A DNA stretch of 64,000 nt from Haloprofundus halophilus (GTDB lineage: Archaea; Halobacteriota; Halobacteria; Halobacteriales; Haloferacaceae). The translations under genes were made by a program, and so were the position numbers. Below the pieces are notes generated by a model. The model was not told the origin of the DNA and did not search any database. It saw nothing but the letters and a program-made list of their open reading frames with translations. How positions within the stretch are numbered: position 1 is the first letter of the stretch; each line of letters opens with the position of its first letter. Location: contig NZ_QQRR01000002.1 of the NCBI RefSeq assembly GCF_003439925.1, forward strand, positions 682,001-746,000, written 5' to 3'. Shown in pieces: positions 9,523-17,653 of this stretch.

Positions 9523-9630
9523 GCGGTGTTTTGGTCCAGATTTTCCCGAGGAGAGGGCGCGAAGCGCGCTCGACGACGGGAAAAGGTGGGTCTGCGAACC
9601 CGGCGGTGAAACGAGACGACTGAGCGGTGT
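9499..9630 (+). repeat. 31-bp direct repeat of the ilvD 3' end
   Basis: Bases 9499-9529, covering the last ilvD codons, the stop and seven nt beyond, recur exactly at 9600-9630. The offset is 101 nt. Each copy runs into a T-rich stretch. The second copy is not an extension of ilvD, since the frame is already closed at 9522. It looks like a local segmental duplication of the gene tail and terminator region. Confidence 0.9.
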
Positions 9631-9649
9631 GTTCGACTTTTCGCGCCGT

Positions 9650-9808
9650 TCAGGGCCGTTCCCACTCGTAGAACCAGAAGGCGAGGCCGAACAGCATCAG
9701 ACCGATGCCGAGCGTCGACGTCGCGGGTTCGGGGATGAGAAACAGAATCAGTCCGGCGACGATGACGAGTCCGGGTCCGATATCGTCGGTGTACTGCGTG
9801 AGGTCCAT
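9650..9808 (-). CDS. Small two-helix membrane protein
   Basis: 52 residues from MDLTQYTDD, with two hydrophobic stretches (GLVIVAGLILFLI and LGIGLMLFGLAFWFY) and a short acidic head. The ATG at 9808 is preferred over 9832, where the extra residues look non-native. No function is recognised. Very small haloarchaeal membrane proteins of this design are widespread. Confidence 0.6.
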   Translation of the reverse strand: MDLTQYTDDIGPGLVIVAGLILFLIPEPATSTLGIGLMLFGLAFWFYEWERP

Positions 9809-9906
9809 ACGCTTCGTACGTGAGGAATCCACGTAAACGTACGGCCCGGAGCGCTATCGCCCGTCGTCAGACGGCTCGCAAAGAAAACGGTGGGTCGTCT
9901 CGGAGC

Positions 9907-10590
9907 TCACTCGTGAAGCGCCGCCGCGAGCAGCAGAACGGCGACGACGACGAGGACGAGCGCCGACAGCGACAGTCCGCTGGACCCGATGGAAGTGATC
10001 TCGCCCCCGAGAAACACCGCGAGGACGCCGACGCCGACGCTCCCGGCGGCGTGCGTCGCTTCGAGGCTCTTCGTCTCGGCGGTTCGACCGAGCTGCTCGC
10101 CGACGTTGATAGCCTGCTCGCCGAGGTCGTAGACGAGCACCGTCGCCACCGTCCCGACGAGCAGCGGTTCGAGCGCTTCCGGGTCGAGGAGCCCACTGAC
10201 GAGGACAGTGAGGAACAACAGCGCCGCTCCCGCCTTCAACAGGCCGCGCGAGCCGCTGTTGCGCACCGGGGCGAGCGCCAACCCGACGACGAGAACGCCG
10301 AGCAGCGCCGGTAGCGTGCGAACGAGCGCCCCGGGACCGGTGACCCCGCTGGCTCCGAGCGCGACGCCGACGAGCGAGACGACGACGCCCGCGGCGACGA
10401 CGCTCCAGCGAAGCGCCGTCTCTCGCCGACTCCGGAGCGTCGCCCCCACGCCGACGACGAGAACGCCGCCGACGACGAGCGCCAGCGCGGCGACGGTCGC
10501 GTCCGTGACGTGCGCCGTCGCGGCGGCGGCGACGAGCAGCGCCAGCGTCGAACTCAACAGGGCGGGCTTGCGGACGAACGTCCCGCTCAC
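9907..10590 (-). CDS. Polytopic membrane protein, DUF7519-like
   Basis: 227 residues from a GTG at 10590 that overlaps the stop of the upstream DUF58 gene (GTGA). Six or so hydrophobic helices run through the protein (ALLSSTLALLVAAAA, VAALALVVGGVLVVGV, SVVAAGVVVSLVGVALG, and others). It ends with helix ALVLVVVAVLLLAAALHE. It is the last gene of the DUF4129 / DUF7269 / DUF58 module, and by position matches the DUF7519 family. The DUF number is from memory. A role in assembling or anchoring the DUF58 vWA-like protein is inferred from linkage only. Confidence 0.7.
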   Translation of the reverse strand: MSGTFVRKPALLSSTLALLVAAAATAHVTDATVAALALVVGGVLVVGVGATLRSRRETALRWSVVAAGVVVSLVGVALGASGVTGPGALVRTLPALLGVLVVGLALAPVRNSGSRGLLKAGAALLFLTVLVSGLLDPEALEPLLVGTVATVLVYDLGEQAINVGEQLGRTAETKSLEATHAAGSVGVGVLAVFLGGEITSIGSSGLSLSALVLVVVAVLLLAAALHE

Positions 10591-11840
10591 GCCATCGCCC
10601 TCCGGTTTCTGGCCAGCGCGGACTCCAGCGGCGCGTCCGGCCCCCAGTCGACGGTCGGGATGCCGGTTCGACGGAGCGTCGACACCCGCGCGGTGCGTTC
10701 GGTCGCCGCGAGGCGTTCGCCGACCGTCGTCTCGTCGGTGACGTCCGGACTCACCGCCGTCACGGCGTGACCGTAAGCGTCGAGTCGGCGCGCGGCCGTG
10801 ACGATGTCGTCGTCGCAGAGCGGCGAGAACAGGAACACCTGGGTGTTCGAGTCGAGCCGCTGCCGGAGCAGTTCGACCTGTTCGTCGAGCGACGGAGCGT
10901 CCCGCGGCGGCGTCGGGGCGAACGCCGGGTGCGTGTCGAACAGGCGGTGGAGTTCGACTCGCTGGTTCGTCCCGCCGCCGGGCGGGTGCCAACAGAACTC
11001 GCGGCCGAACGCCGCGACGCCGACCTGGTTGCGGCCGGCGAACAGCGGTTCGAGCAGTCGCTTCGCGGCGGCGACGCTCCGGACGACGGCGTTCGGTTCG
11101 TCGTCGAGCGCGCGGTACGCCGCCGGGCGAGCGTCCACGAGGAGCACGACCGACATCGACCGTTCCTCTCGATACTCGACGGTCGTCAGTTCGCCGGAGC
11201 GGGCGAAGCGCTTCCAGTCGACCCGGCTCATCGAGTCGCCGCGGCGGTACTCGCGGGTCCGCGTGAACTCCAGCCCCGAGCCCTCGTTCGAGGAGAGCAC
11301 TCGACCGACGGTGTCGAGCGTCACGTCGCGGCCCGCGGGCGCGTCCGAGCGGCCCGTGACGGTGAGTTCCGTCTCCTCGCTCACGGTCGTCTCGACCTCG
11401 TGCTCGCCGGTGATGTCGCGGACTGCGACGGTCGCCGGGACGAAACTGTGCTGACCGGACTTGGCCTCGATACTGTACTCGAAGGTGACCGACGAGCCCG
11501 GACGGAGCGCCGCCCCGCGGCGGGGCGTGCCGTCGACGACCGACAGCGCCGCCGGCACGCCGTCGACGAGGCGGAGGTCCGCGAGCGTGTTCTCTCCGGC
11601 GTTCCGAAGCGTCACCGTCACGTCGACGACGTCGCCGGGGTTCGGCGACCGGTCGCTCACGCGCCGGTCGAGTTCCAGCACGGGCGTCGGCGAGGAGGTG
11701 AGCCGCGGATACGTCGCGAAGAGCACGCCGACGCCCGCGAGGACGATGAGGTTCGGACGGTCTGCCAACAGGCCGATCGCGCCCGCGACGAACGAGAGCG
11801 CGACGACGCCGCGCCAGCGGTGAGTCTGGTACTCGCTCAC
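10587..11840 (-). CDS. DUF58 domain-containing protein
   Basis: 417 residues from a GTG at 11840 overlapping the preceding stop. Two N-terminal membrane helices (about 12-45) are followed by a CARDB-like beta domain (about 55-165). The DUF58 signature comes next: EFTRTREYRRGDSMSRVDWK, then TTVEYREERSMSVVLLVDARPA, and a vWA-like remainder. DUF58 proteins usually work with MoxR AAA+ ATPases and membrane partners in a chaperone or metal-insertion-like system of poorly known substrate. Partners here overlap on both sides by GTGA, so strong translational coupling is expected. Confidence 0.88.
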   Translation of the reverse strand: MSEYQTHRWRGVVALSFVAGAIGLLADRPNLIVLAGVGVLFATYPRLTSSPTPVLELDRRVSDRSPNPGDVVDVTVTLRNAGENTLADLRLVDGVPAALSVVDGTPRRGAALRPGSSVTFEYSIEAKSGQHSFVPATVAVRDITGEHEVETTVSEETELTVTGRSDAPAGRDVTLDTVGRVLSSNEGSGLEFTRTREYRRGDSMSRVDWKRFARSGELTTVEYREERSMSVVLLVDARPAAYRALDDEPNAVVRSVAAAKRLLEPLFAGRNQVGVAAFGREFCWHPPGGGTNQRVELHRLFDTHPAFAPTPPRDAPSLDEQVELLRQRLDSNTQVFLFSPLCDDDIVTAARRLDAYGHAVTAVSPDVTDETTVGERLAATERTARVSTLRRTGIPTVDWGPDAPLESALARNRRAMA

Positions 11841-12418
11841 TGCCGGCCCTCGCTTGCGAGTCGCGCGATCTCCTCGGCCGTCCGGCGCGCGGCGTCGCGC
11901 GTACCGCGTGCGGCCGGTGCGGTATTCGGAGGATTCCCTCCGTCCGCGCGAAGCGACGATTCGGTTCGGAGGAACGCGGCGGCCGTCTCGTCGTCGGTCC
12001 ACGTCCCCTCGTCGACGCGGCGTTCGGCCTCCGCGCGGTCGTACCCCTCGGCCGTTCGGAGCGTCTCGACGGCCGCGCGCCGGAGGCGGTCGTGAAGCGC
12101 GGCGCGCCGCCGCCGTCCGAGTATCGGAATCGAGAGCCGCCAGTCCGACAGCGCTTCGTCGAACCCTTCGCCCGGCGAGGGGGCCGACACCGGCTTCTCG
12201 GCGTCGGGCATCTCCGCCTGTTCGAGGCGGGCGCTCCGCCCGGACGCGAGCACGGAAACGGCGACGAGCAGCCCGACCGCCGCGAAGACGGCCATCAGCA
12301 GGTAATCGTTGCCGAGCAGCCCGACCAGGCCGTCGGTGGGGAGGAGGTCGCCGCTCACGAAGCCGAGGAGGAGGACGACCACCCCGGTACCCGCCAAGAG
12401 GAGACGGCGGACGCTCAT
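11837..12418 (-). CDS. DUF7269-like membrane protein of the DUF58 module
   Basis: 193 residues. Two N-terminal helices (about 4-22 and 36-58) are followed by a cytoplasmic, charged domain of about 130 residues containing DWRLSIPILGRRRRAALHDRLRRAAVETLR and an acidic/basic tail. The ATG overlaps the stop of the DUF4129 gene. By position and topology this matches the small membrane partner (DUF7269, name from memory) between DUF4129 and DUF58 in haloarchaeal clusters. Its function is unknown. Confidence 0.7.
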   Translation of the reverse strand: MSVRRLLLAGTGVVVLLLGFVSGDLLPTDGLVGLLGNDYLLMAVFAAVGLLVAVSVLASGRSARLEQAEMPDAEKPVSAPSPGEGFDEALSDWRLSIPILGRRRRAALHDRLRRAAVETLRTAEGYDRAEAERRVDEGTWTDDETAAAFLRTESSLRADGGNPPNTAPAARGTRDAARRTAEEIARLASEGRQ

Positions 12419-13197
12419 CGGTTCCCTCCGGAGTTTCCGCGGAACCGACGGAGGTAATCACGGGCGCGCTCTCGGCGCTCGTCTGTCACCTCGTCACCGC
12501 CGTACCGGACGCTCTCGTACAGCGACGTGAGGCCCCAGACCGCCTCGCTGTCGCCGCCGCCTTCGTGCCGCTCGACCACTTTTTCGCCGCGTTCTCTGGG
12601 CGTGAGCTTCGTCTCGCGTTCGAGGCCGACGGCCGCGAGCATCTCACACCACGCCGCCGAGATATCGTCTTTCGGCTTCGGGTCGCCGACGGGCTCGGCG
12701 GCCGCCGACGCGCCGTCGTCGCCGCTCGGGAGCCACCGATGCAGGAGCGCGGCCAGACGATCACGGTAGGTCAGCGCCGCGAGGAGGACGGCTCCGAGGA
12801 CGGCGAACGGAAGGACTGCTTCGAGGAGGCCGAGCAGTTTCTCCCAGAGCGACTCTTCGGGCGGGACCTCGTCGCCGGTCTCGGACTCCTGGCTGAAGTC
12901 GCTGTTGGTCGGCTCTTCTTCGCGCTGGTCGTGCGTCTGTTCTTGCTGCTGTTGTTGCGACTGGGTCTTCTTCTGCCGCTGCTGTTGGGTGTCTCCCTCA
13001 CCGCCGCCGGAGGGCTCCGTCAACGTCTGTTTCAGTTCGTCGAGTTGGTCGGAGCCAACGGGGAGCATCGACGAGTCGACGTCGATAACGTCGTCGGGGT
13101 CGGTCTGCATCGACGAGTCGAGCGTTCCGGCGGCCGTCCCGAGCGAGAAGAGACAGCACGCCGCGACGGCGATAGCGAGCAGTCCGTCCCGATTCAT
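12415..13197 (-). CDS. DUF4129 domain-containing membrane protein
   Basis: 260 residues. An N-terminal signal anchor (about 5-23) is followed by a linker with a Gln-rich run (about 72-95). One membrane helix is near 122-145. The cytoplasmic DUF4129 domain is at 160-250, recognised by AWCEMLAAVGL, LTPRERGEKV and LYESVRYGGDEV. DUF4129 often accompanies transglutaminase-like and DUF58 proteins. It heads the four-gene overlapping module. The upstream region is a long AT-rich gap, suggesting that the module promoter lies there. Confidence 0.82.
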   Translation of the reverse strand: MNRDGLLAIAVAACCLFSLGTAAGTLDSSMQTDPDDVIDVDSSMLPVGSDQLDELKQTLTEPSGGGEGDTQQQRQKKTQSQQQQQEQTHDQREEEPTNSDFSQESETGDEVPPEESLWEKLLGLLEAVLPFAVLGAVLLAALTYRDRLAALLHRWLPSGDDGASAAAEPVGDPKPKDDISAAWCEMLAAVGLERETKLTPRERGEKVVERHEGGGDSEAVWGLTSLYESVRYGGDEVTDERRERARDYLRRFRGNSGGNR

Positions 13198-13600
13198 GGT
13201 CGACAGCGGGTGTAGTGGGCAGTTGTAACGTATCGCATATTTGGATATTCTTCTCGTGCGGGATGGTTAGACGACGCGAGTTATCCGACTCGAAGGAATT
13301 TCCGATGTCCACTCTCATAGGTATTTTGTTCGGTACGTCGAAATAGATAGGATATAGTTACTGTTCTTCATATTATACAGTCTCTAAAACACACATTATT
13401 CGTTTGTTGTCTGCTCGGAGTGAACACTCTCGACCCCCGTGAGAGCGTCTCTCGATTTAGGTTGGCGATAATCGGACGCCGCGTCGTAACCGACCGCGAC
13501 ACCGCGTCAGCGCGTTCGGTTGTCGACTTCGAGTAGTCCGAGACCGGCGGCTCCGCCGACCACCGCCGACCGGAACGTTCATCTGACAGAACTGAACACA
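13198..13600. other. AT-rich intergenic region
   Basis: About 400 nt without a convincing gene. Bases 13220-13420 are strikingly AT-rich for this genome. The left end supplies the promoter of the DUF4129 module. The rest may serve the small membrane protein at 13601. I see a weak hairpin (ctctc/gagag near 13427-13446) but no RNA gene that I can name. Confidence 0.6.
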
Positions 13601-13864
13601 GTGTACACTGTCGTGATTTTCGACGAGTTCTTCGACGCGCTCGCCTCGTTGTTCGAGGAGCTTCTGGTCGGGGTTCTCGCCGCCGTCGTCGCTACCCTGA
13701 ACGTCGGGTGGCGGTGGTTCCTCCGCGGACTCTACGTGTTCGTCGCGCTCGGCGGACTCTACGTTCTCGCCACCTACGAACAACCGTCGGGGGCCGGACT
13801 GCTCGGCGCCGGCCTGTTCTGTCTGGCCGTCGACCTGGGCGTGTTGGTGCGCGGTCTGATCTGA
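13601..13864 (+). CDS. Small membrane protein of unknown function
   Basis: About 87 residues from a GTG at 13601; a second GTG at 13613 is equally possible. It starts with an amphipathic acidic segment (FDEFFDALASLFEELL) and has two or three hydrophobic helices (VGVLAAVVATLNVGW, LYVFVALGGLYVLA, GLLGAGLFCLAVDLGVLV). Codon use looks coding. There is no recognisable family. It lies between the AT-rich gap and tRNA-Pro. Confidence 0.5.
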   Translation: MYTVVIFDEFFDALASLFEELLVGVLAAVVATLNVGWRWFLRGLYVFVALGGLYVLATYEQPSGAGLLGAGLFCLAVDLGVLVRGLI

Positions 13865-13933
13865 CATCGTCCGAGTCGTCGTTGTACCGTCTGCACTCTC
13901 GGGGCATCGCTATCGCTCGGTGAGCAGAACAGT

Positions 13934-14050
13934 GAGACCGCCGAAGAGTCGCTCCGCTCGCCTTCGTGCTCCCAAATCAAAGAGTATGGGACTGCCGTCG
14001 TTACGCTCCGCTCACGACGAGGACCCAAATCGAAGAGTATGGGACCGCCG
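13934..14050 (-). repeat. Degenerate ~53-nt tandem repeats reaching into the tRNA-Pro 3' end
   Basis: A 27-nt block at 13971-13997 recurs at 14024-14050 with two mismatches, 53 nt apart. The second copy contains the last ten nt of the tRNA gene plus its 3' flank. A third, weaker copy of the gggac-type core begins at about 13934, with similar intervening sequence. So the tRNA acceptor end and its downstream T-rich flank are repeated two to three times. It may be duplicated terminators or remnants of integration at the tRNA 3' end. Confidence 0.75.
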
Positions 14051-14110
14051 AGATTCGAACTCAGGTCCTACCGACCCCATCGGCAGAGGATACCACTACC
14101 CTACGGTCCC
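14040..14110 (-). tRNA. tRNA-Pro (anticodon GGG)
   Basis: Read on the minus strand, a complete 71-nt cloverleaf without encoded CCA. The acceptor stem GGGACCG pairs with CGGTCCC, followed by discriminator A. The D-arm GGGT...ATCC is present. Anticodon stem TGCCG/CGGTA encloses loop ATGGGGT with anticodon GGG. T-arm CTGAG-TTCGAAT-CTCGG is present. There is no intron. The 3' flank is T-rich and repeated (see repeat entry). Confidence 0.9.
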
Positions 14111-14227
14111 GCAGTTTGGCTAACGGCGGTCCTTCGTTTAACACCTTCGTTTCGACGGCAGCGAAAACCGCGTGACAGCGTCGCGGTAGCGTGTCGCACG
14201 CGCGTTGCTTCGACGCTCCGGGTTACC

Positions 14228-15301
14228 TCACTCGTCGCGCGGGACGACCAACTCGTCGTCGTCGCGGACGGCCATGCTCGCCACCGCGTCGCCTTCGTAC
14301 GCCGCCAACCCCTCGTACCGTCCGATGACGTAGCCGTCGTGTTCGGACTCCACGGTGTCGACGCGCTCGCCGTGCGGCGTGACGATGTCGGCGACGACGT
14401 CGCCCGCGGAGACGACGTCTCCGGCGTCGACGCGGTGGCGTACTACCCCGGCGGTCTCCGTCCGCGGGTGGACCGCCCGCCGGACCGGGAACTCGACCGG
14501 AGCGGACGGGACGCCGGTCCCCGGTTCGTCGACGCCCGCGGGGAGTTCGTCTATCATGCCGAGTTCGCGGAGCACGCCGTACACGCCCGCGACGCCCGCC
14601 GCGCGGAGGTCCTCCTCGACGACGCTGTGGCCGCCCAGTTCGGGCGTGAACGACGGGATGCCGGCGGCGTTCAGCGCCGCTCCCGCAGTCGAACGGTGCA
14701 GTCCCTGGTCGAGATACTCCGCGGCGGGGTACTCGGTGAGCACCGGCAGGCCGAACGCGTCGACCAAGGCGGCGAGTTCGTCGGCTAACGACTCGGCCTC
14801 CTCCTCGGTTCGACGCTCGCCGTAGAGCACGCGGTCGCGGATGGAGAACGGCATCGACCCGACCTGTGCGGTGTGCAGGTCGACGAGCGCGTCCGCGGAG
14901 TCGACGAGCGTCTCGTACAGCCGCCGGTCGATTCGCTCCTGCGTCTTCGGCGGCCGCGTAGAGTCGCCCTCGGGATCCGGAAAGTAGCGGTTCGGGTCGT
15001 CGTCGGCGTAGTACGACGTCCGGGCGTTGCGACGCAGGCCGGCAGGGTTGACCAGCGGGACGCAGACGACGGTCCCCGAGAGCAGTTCGGGGAGCTCCTC
15101 GCGCATCGCGTCCTGGGCGACGGCGACGCCCGTCGCCTCGTCGCCGTGGACGCCGCCGGTGAGCCACAGCGTCGGCCCGTCGCGCTCGCCGCGCGCGACG
15201 ACGACGGGGAGGCGTTCGTCGCCGCCGGTCGGTAGTCCGGTCGCGTTCAGCCAGCCACGAGTCAGCTCTCCGGGTCGCGCTTCCGCGGTTCCGACGTTCA
15301 T
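14228..15301 (-). CDS. Succinylglutamate desuccinylase / aspartoacylase family zinc hydrolase
   Basis: 357 residues from the ATG at 15301. This is an M14-like zinc-carboxypeptidase fold. GGVHGDEATG gives the HxxE zinc ligands, VNPAGLRRNAR and DPNRYFPD follow, and VDLHTAQ supplies the third His. The catalytic Glu lies in the FTPELGGH region. The C-terminal 80 residues look like the beta-barrel found in AstE/AspA proteins (HRVDAGDVVSAGDVVADIV). The family removes acyl groups from N-acyl amino acids. The exact substrate is not predictable. It is a single gene. Confidence 0.85.
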   Translation of the reverse strand: MNVGTAEARPGELTRGWLNATGLPTGGDERLPVVVARGERDGPTLWLTGGVHGDEATGVAVAQDAMREELPELLSGTVVCVPLVNPAGLRRNARTSYYADDDPNRYFPDPEGDSTRPPKTQERIDRRLYETLVDSADALVDLHTAQVGSMPFSIRDRVLYGERRTEEEAESLADELAALVDAFGLPVLTEYPAAEYLDQGLHRSTAGAALNAAGIPSFTPELGGHSVVEEDLRAAGVAGVYGVLRELGMIDELPAGVDEPGTGVPSAPVEFPVRRAVHPRTETAGVVRHRVDAGDVVSAGDVVADIVTPHGERVDTVESEHDGYVIGRYEGLAAYEGDAVASMAVRDDDELVVPRDE

Positions 15302-15430
15302 ATCCGCCCGTCTCCCGGCACCGTCAAAAGGCTGCGTCCGCCGGCAGACGAGACGAAGCCCCAAGCCCCTGCGGTCCGTCGTTCGCCGGGCCGTCGAGGG
15401 AAACCCGTCCGAACCCGCTCGCAAGCACCG

Positions 15431-15440
15431 GTTAACTATA
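15431..15440 (+). promoter_or_regulatory. TATA-like element of NUDIX gene
   Basis: The AT-rich sequence gttaactata is centred about 29 nt before the ATG at 15465, fitting a leaderless transcript. Confidence 0.6.
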
Positions 15441-15464
15441 CTGTGGTACGTCGACGGTCATCCG

Positions 15465-15992
15465 ATGACTCCGGACGAGTGGTCGGTTCTCCGCACCGTC
15501 TCCGTCGGCGACGACGACGCGCGCCTCGGCTACGACCGCCTCCGCCGACCCGACGACGAGGCCGAGGGCCGATTCTGGGTCGACGCCCGCGACTCGGTCT
15601 GCGTGGTCGCCGCACACGACGACGAAATCGTTCTCGTCGAGGAGTACCGCCCCCGACTCGGCGAGACGGTGCTCTCCTGTCCCGTCGGTGCGGTCGAGGG
15701 CGACGAGTCGCTCGTCGAAGCGGCCGCCCGAGAGCTCCGCGAGGAGACGGGCTACCGCGCCGACTCGCTCCGCCTGCTGGAGACGAGCTATCCGGTCGCG
15801 TGGCTCCGGAAGCGCCGCGGAATCGTCTTCGCTTCGGGGCTCACACCCGGCGATAAAGCGACCGACGACGACGAGTTCACGCGAGTCCGTCGCCTGCCCG
15901 TCGACGAGGCCCTCGACGCGGCGCGCCACCAACCGGTGACCGACTGGACGCTGCTGCCGCTGCTGCTCTCGCGGTACGAAGGGCTGGTGTAG
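15465..15992 (+). CDS. NUDIX hydrolase
   Basis: 175 residues. A perfect Nudix box spans Gly75 to Tyr97 (G-x5-E-x7-REL-REETGY), coordinating Mg for pyrophosphate hydrolysis. The substrate side, with VVAAHDDEIVLVEEYRPRLGETVLSCPVGAVEGD, resembles ADP-ribose pyrophosphatase-type enzymes (NudF-like), so ADP-ribose or a related nucleoside diphosphate-X is a fair guess. It converges with cbf5 with 21 nt between stops. Confidence 0.88.
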   Translation: MTPDEWSVLRTVSVGDDDARLGYDRLRRPDDEAEGRFWVDARDSVCVVAAHDDEIVLVEEYRPRLGETVLSCPVGAVEGDESLVEAAARELREETGYRADSLRLLETSYPVAWLRKRRGIVFASGLTPGDKATDDDEFTRVRRLPVDEALDAARHQPVTDWTLLPLLLSRYEGLV

Positions 15993-16013
15993 TTCGAAGG
16001 GTCGCCGGGGGAC

Positions 16014-16886
16014 TCAGACGAGCACGCGTTCGAGCGAGACGACGATTCCCCGTTCCGCGTCGGGGTCGCCGACGAGACGACCCAGACAGACCGCCGCGCC
16101 GTCGGGCGTGTAGCAGGCGAGCAGTCGGTCTCGCTCGATGCCGTCGTCGGCGTCTACGACGCCCGGCGCGTAGACGGGGGCGCCGGTGGCGACCTGTTCG
16201 GCGGCGCTGTCGGCGATAGTCAGAGAGGGGAGGTGCGTGAGCGCGCGCTCGGCGGGGGCGACGGCCTCTCGGACGAACGACTCGTCGCCCTCCTCGGCGA
16301 ACGCCAGCGCGTCGGTGAGGTCGTACATGCTCACGAGGTCGGTGTCGTCGAAGGGGTCCGTCGCCGTCCGGCGGAGGTGGCCCATGTGTGCGCCCGTTCC
16401 GAGCGCGAGGCCGATGTCGTGACAGAGCTTTCTGACGTAGGTGCCGCTCTCGCAGCGAATCCGGAGCAGCACCTGTCTGTCCTTCGCTTCCAGCACCTCC
16501 AACTCGTAAATCTCGCGCGTGCGTAGGCGACGCGAGACGGCGCTCTTCCGGGGCGGTTTCTGGTACAGTTCGCCCTCGAACTCGGCGACGACCGATTCGA
16601 GGTCGCTCGGCGCGGGTTTGTGGAGTTCGAGCACCGAGACGTACTCCTTCGAGCCTTCGAGAAACACCTGCGCGAGGCGCGTCGCGTCGCCGGTGAGGAC
16701 GGGCAGACAGCCGGTCACTTTGGGGTCGAGCGTCCCCGCGTGGGCGGCGCGGTCGACGCCCGCGAGGTCGCGGACCCACCCCGAGACCTGGTGGGCCGAG
16801 GGGCCGGGTGGCTTGTCGAGATTGACGACGCCGAACTCGAGCAGTTCGTCGACCGAACGCTCCTGGGGTGGGCCGCGCATCGTCAT
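16014..16886 (-). CDS. cbf5: tRNA/rRNA pseudouridine synthase Cbf5 (TruB family)
   Basis: 290 residues. The catalytic subunit of archaeal H/ACA RNPs, also able to make tRNA Psi55. The TruB motif with catalytic Asp54 is in AHAGTLDPKVTGCLPV, after the Cbf5-type NLDKPPGPSAHQVSGWV. RCESGTYVRKLCHDIG follows, and a C-terminal PUA domain is at about 215-285. The start at 16886 begins 1 nt after the cmk stop; the ATG at 16880 is an alternative. It is the last gene of the adk-DUF106-cmk-cbf5 line typical of archaea. Confidence 0.93.
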   Translation of the reverse strand: MTMRGPPQERSVDELLEFGVVNLDKPPGPSAHQVSGWVRDLAGVDRAAHAGTLDPKVTGCLPVLTGDATRLAQVFLEGSKEYVSVLELHKPAPSDLESVVAEFEGELYQKPPRKSAVSRRLRTREIYELEVLEAKDRQVLLRIRCESGTYVRKLCHDIGLALGTGAHMGHLRRTATDPFDDTDLVSMYDLTDALAFAEEGDESFVREAVAPAERALTHLPSLTIADSAAEQVATGAPVYAPGVVDADDGIERDRLLACYTPDGAAVCLGRLVGDPDAERGIVVSLERVLV

Positions 16887-16887
16887 C

Positions 16888-17466
16888 TCAGAACTCGTAC
16901 CGGACGCCGGTGACCGGATACTTTCCCTCGTCGGCGTCGGCGTCGTACGACTCGACGGCCGAAACGAGCGTGTCGAGGACGGGTTCCGGACCCCAGCGGG
17001 CGGTGTTGAGCACGAGGTCGTAGATAGAGAGGTCGTCGATGGGGATGTCGTAGTACGCCATGTACCGCTTGGCCTCGCTGGCTTCGCGGCGGTCGGTCTC
17101 CTCCCTCGCCGTCTCGACGGACTTCTCCTCGCGGTCGGCGATACGAGCGGCGCGCACCGACAGCGGCGCGTCCAGCCAGATTCGGAAGTCGGCGTGGTCG
17201 CCGGCGAGCCACCCGGCGAGGCGGGATTCGAGGACCACGTCGTCGCGCTCGGCGGCGATGTCGTAGAGGCGGCGGTCCAAATCTCTGTCAATCTGGTCGT
17301 CCTCCTCGGCGAGTTCGTTGAACTCGACGGGCGACAGGCCGCGCTCCTCGGCGAGCGCGCGAAAGATGTCGCCCCCGGAGATGTGTTCGTAGCCGAACGC
17401 CTCGGCGAGTCCGGCCGCCGTGGTGCTCTTTCCGCTGCCCGGCGGGCCGGAGACGGTTAGCAACAT
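16888..17466 (-). CDS. cmk: (d)CMP kinase, archaeal type
   Basis: 192 residues. Walker [10 protein letters not shown] is at 7-15, then [17 protein letters not shown] and [23 protein letters not shown]. Phosphorylates CMP/dCMP. The ATG at 17466 (MLLTVSGPP) is chosen over an upstream start because it places the P-loop at the usual N-terminal position. It is followed with 1 nt spacing by cbf5, so the two are co-transcribed. Confidence 0.93.
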   Translation of the reverse strand: MLLTVSGPPGSGKSTTAAGLAEAFGYEHISGGDIFRALAEERGLSPVEFNELAEEDDQIDRDLDRRLYDIAAERDDVVLESRLAGWLAGDHADFRIWLDAPLSVRAARIADREEKSVETAREETDRREASEAKRYMAYYDIPIDDLSIYDLVLNTARWGPEPVLDTLVSAVESYDADADEGKYPVTGVRYEF

Positions 17467-17531
17467 ACTCCCTCTCGGCGGGAGAAATTGAAAGGTGTTA
17501 TCGTTGCCGACGGCAGCGCGAGCGCGTCGCA

Positions 17532-17587
17532 CGGTCGGTCGTCGCCTGCGAGTCGGTCGACGGCATTGCGGTCGGTCGTCGCCTGCG
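17532..17587. repeat. 19-bp direct repeat
   Basis: A 19-nt sequence at 17532-17550 recurs exactly at 17569-17587 within the 187-nt gap between the DUF106 gene and cmk. The gap is otherwise non-coding. Confidence 0.85.
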
Positions 17588-17653
17588 GCTCGGCTCCGAA
17601 GCGTCGCAGTCGCTTGGTGAGTCGCGCGGCGAGACGAGAAGAGGAGAGCGAGA

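Noticed and set aside
13934-14110. Integrated element at tRNA-Pro
   Set aside because: No integrase, no second att site within the window and only 53 nt between copies; kept only as a possible scar.
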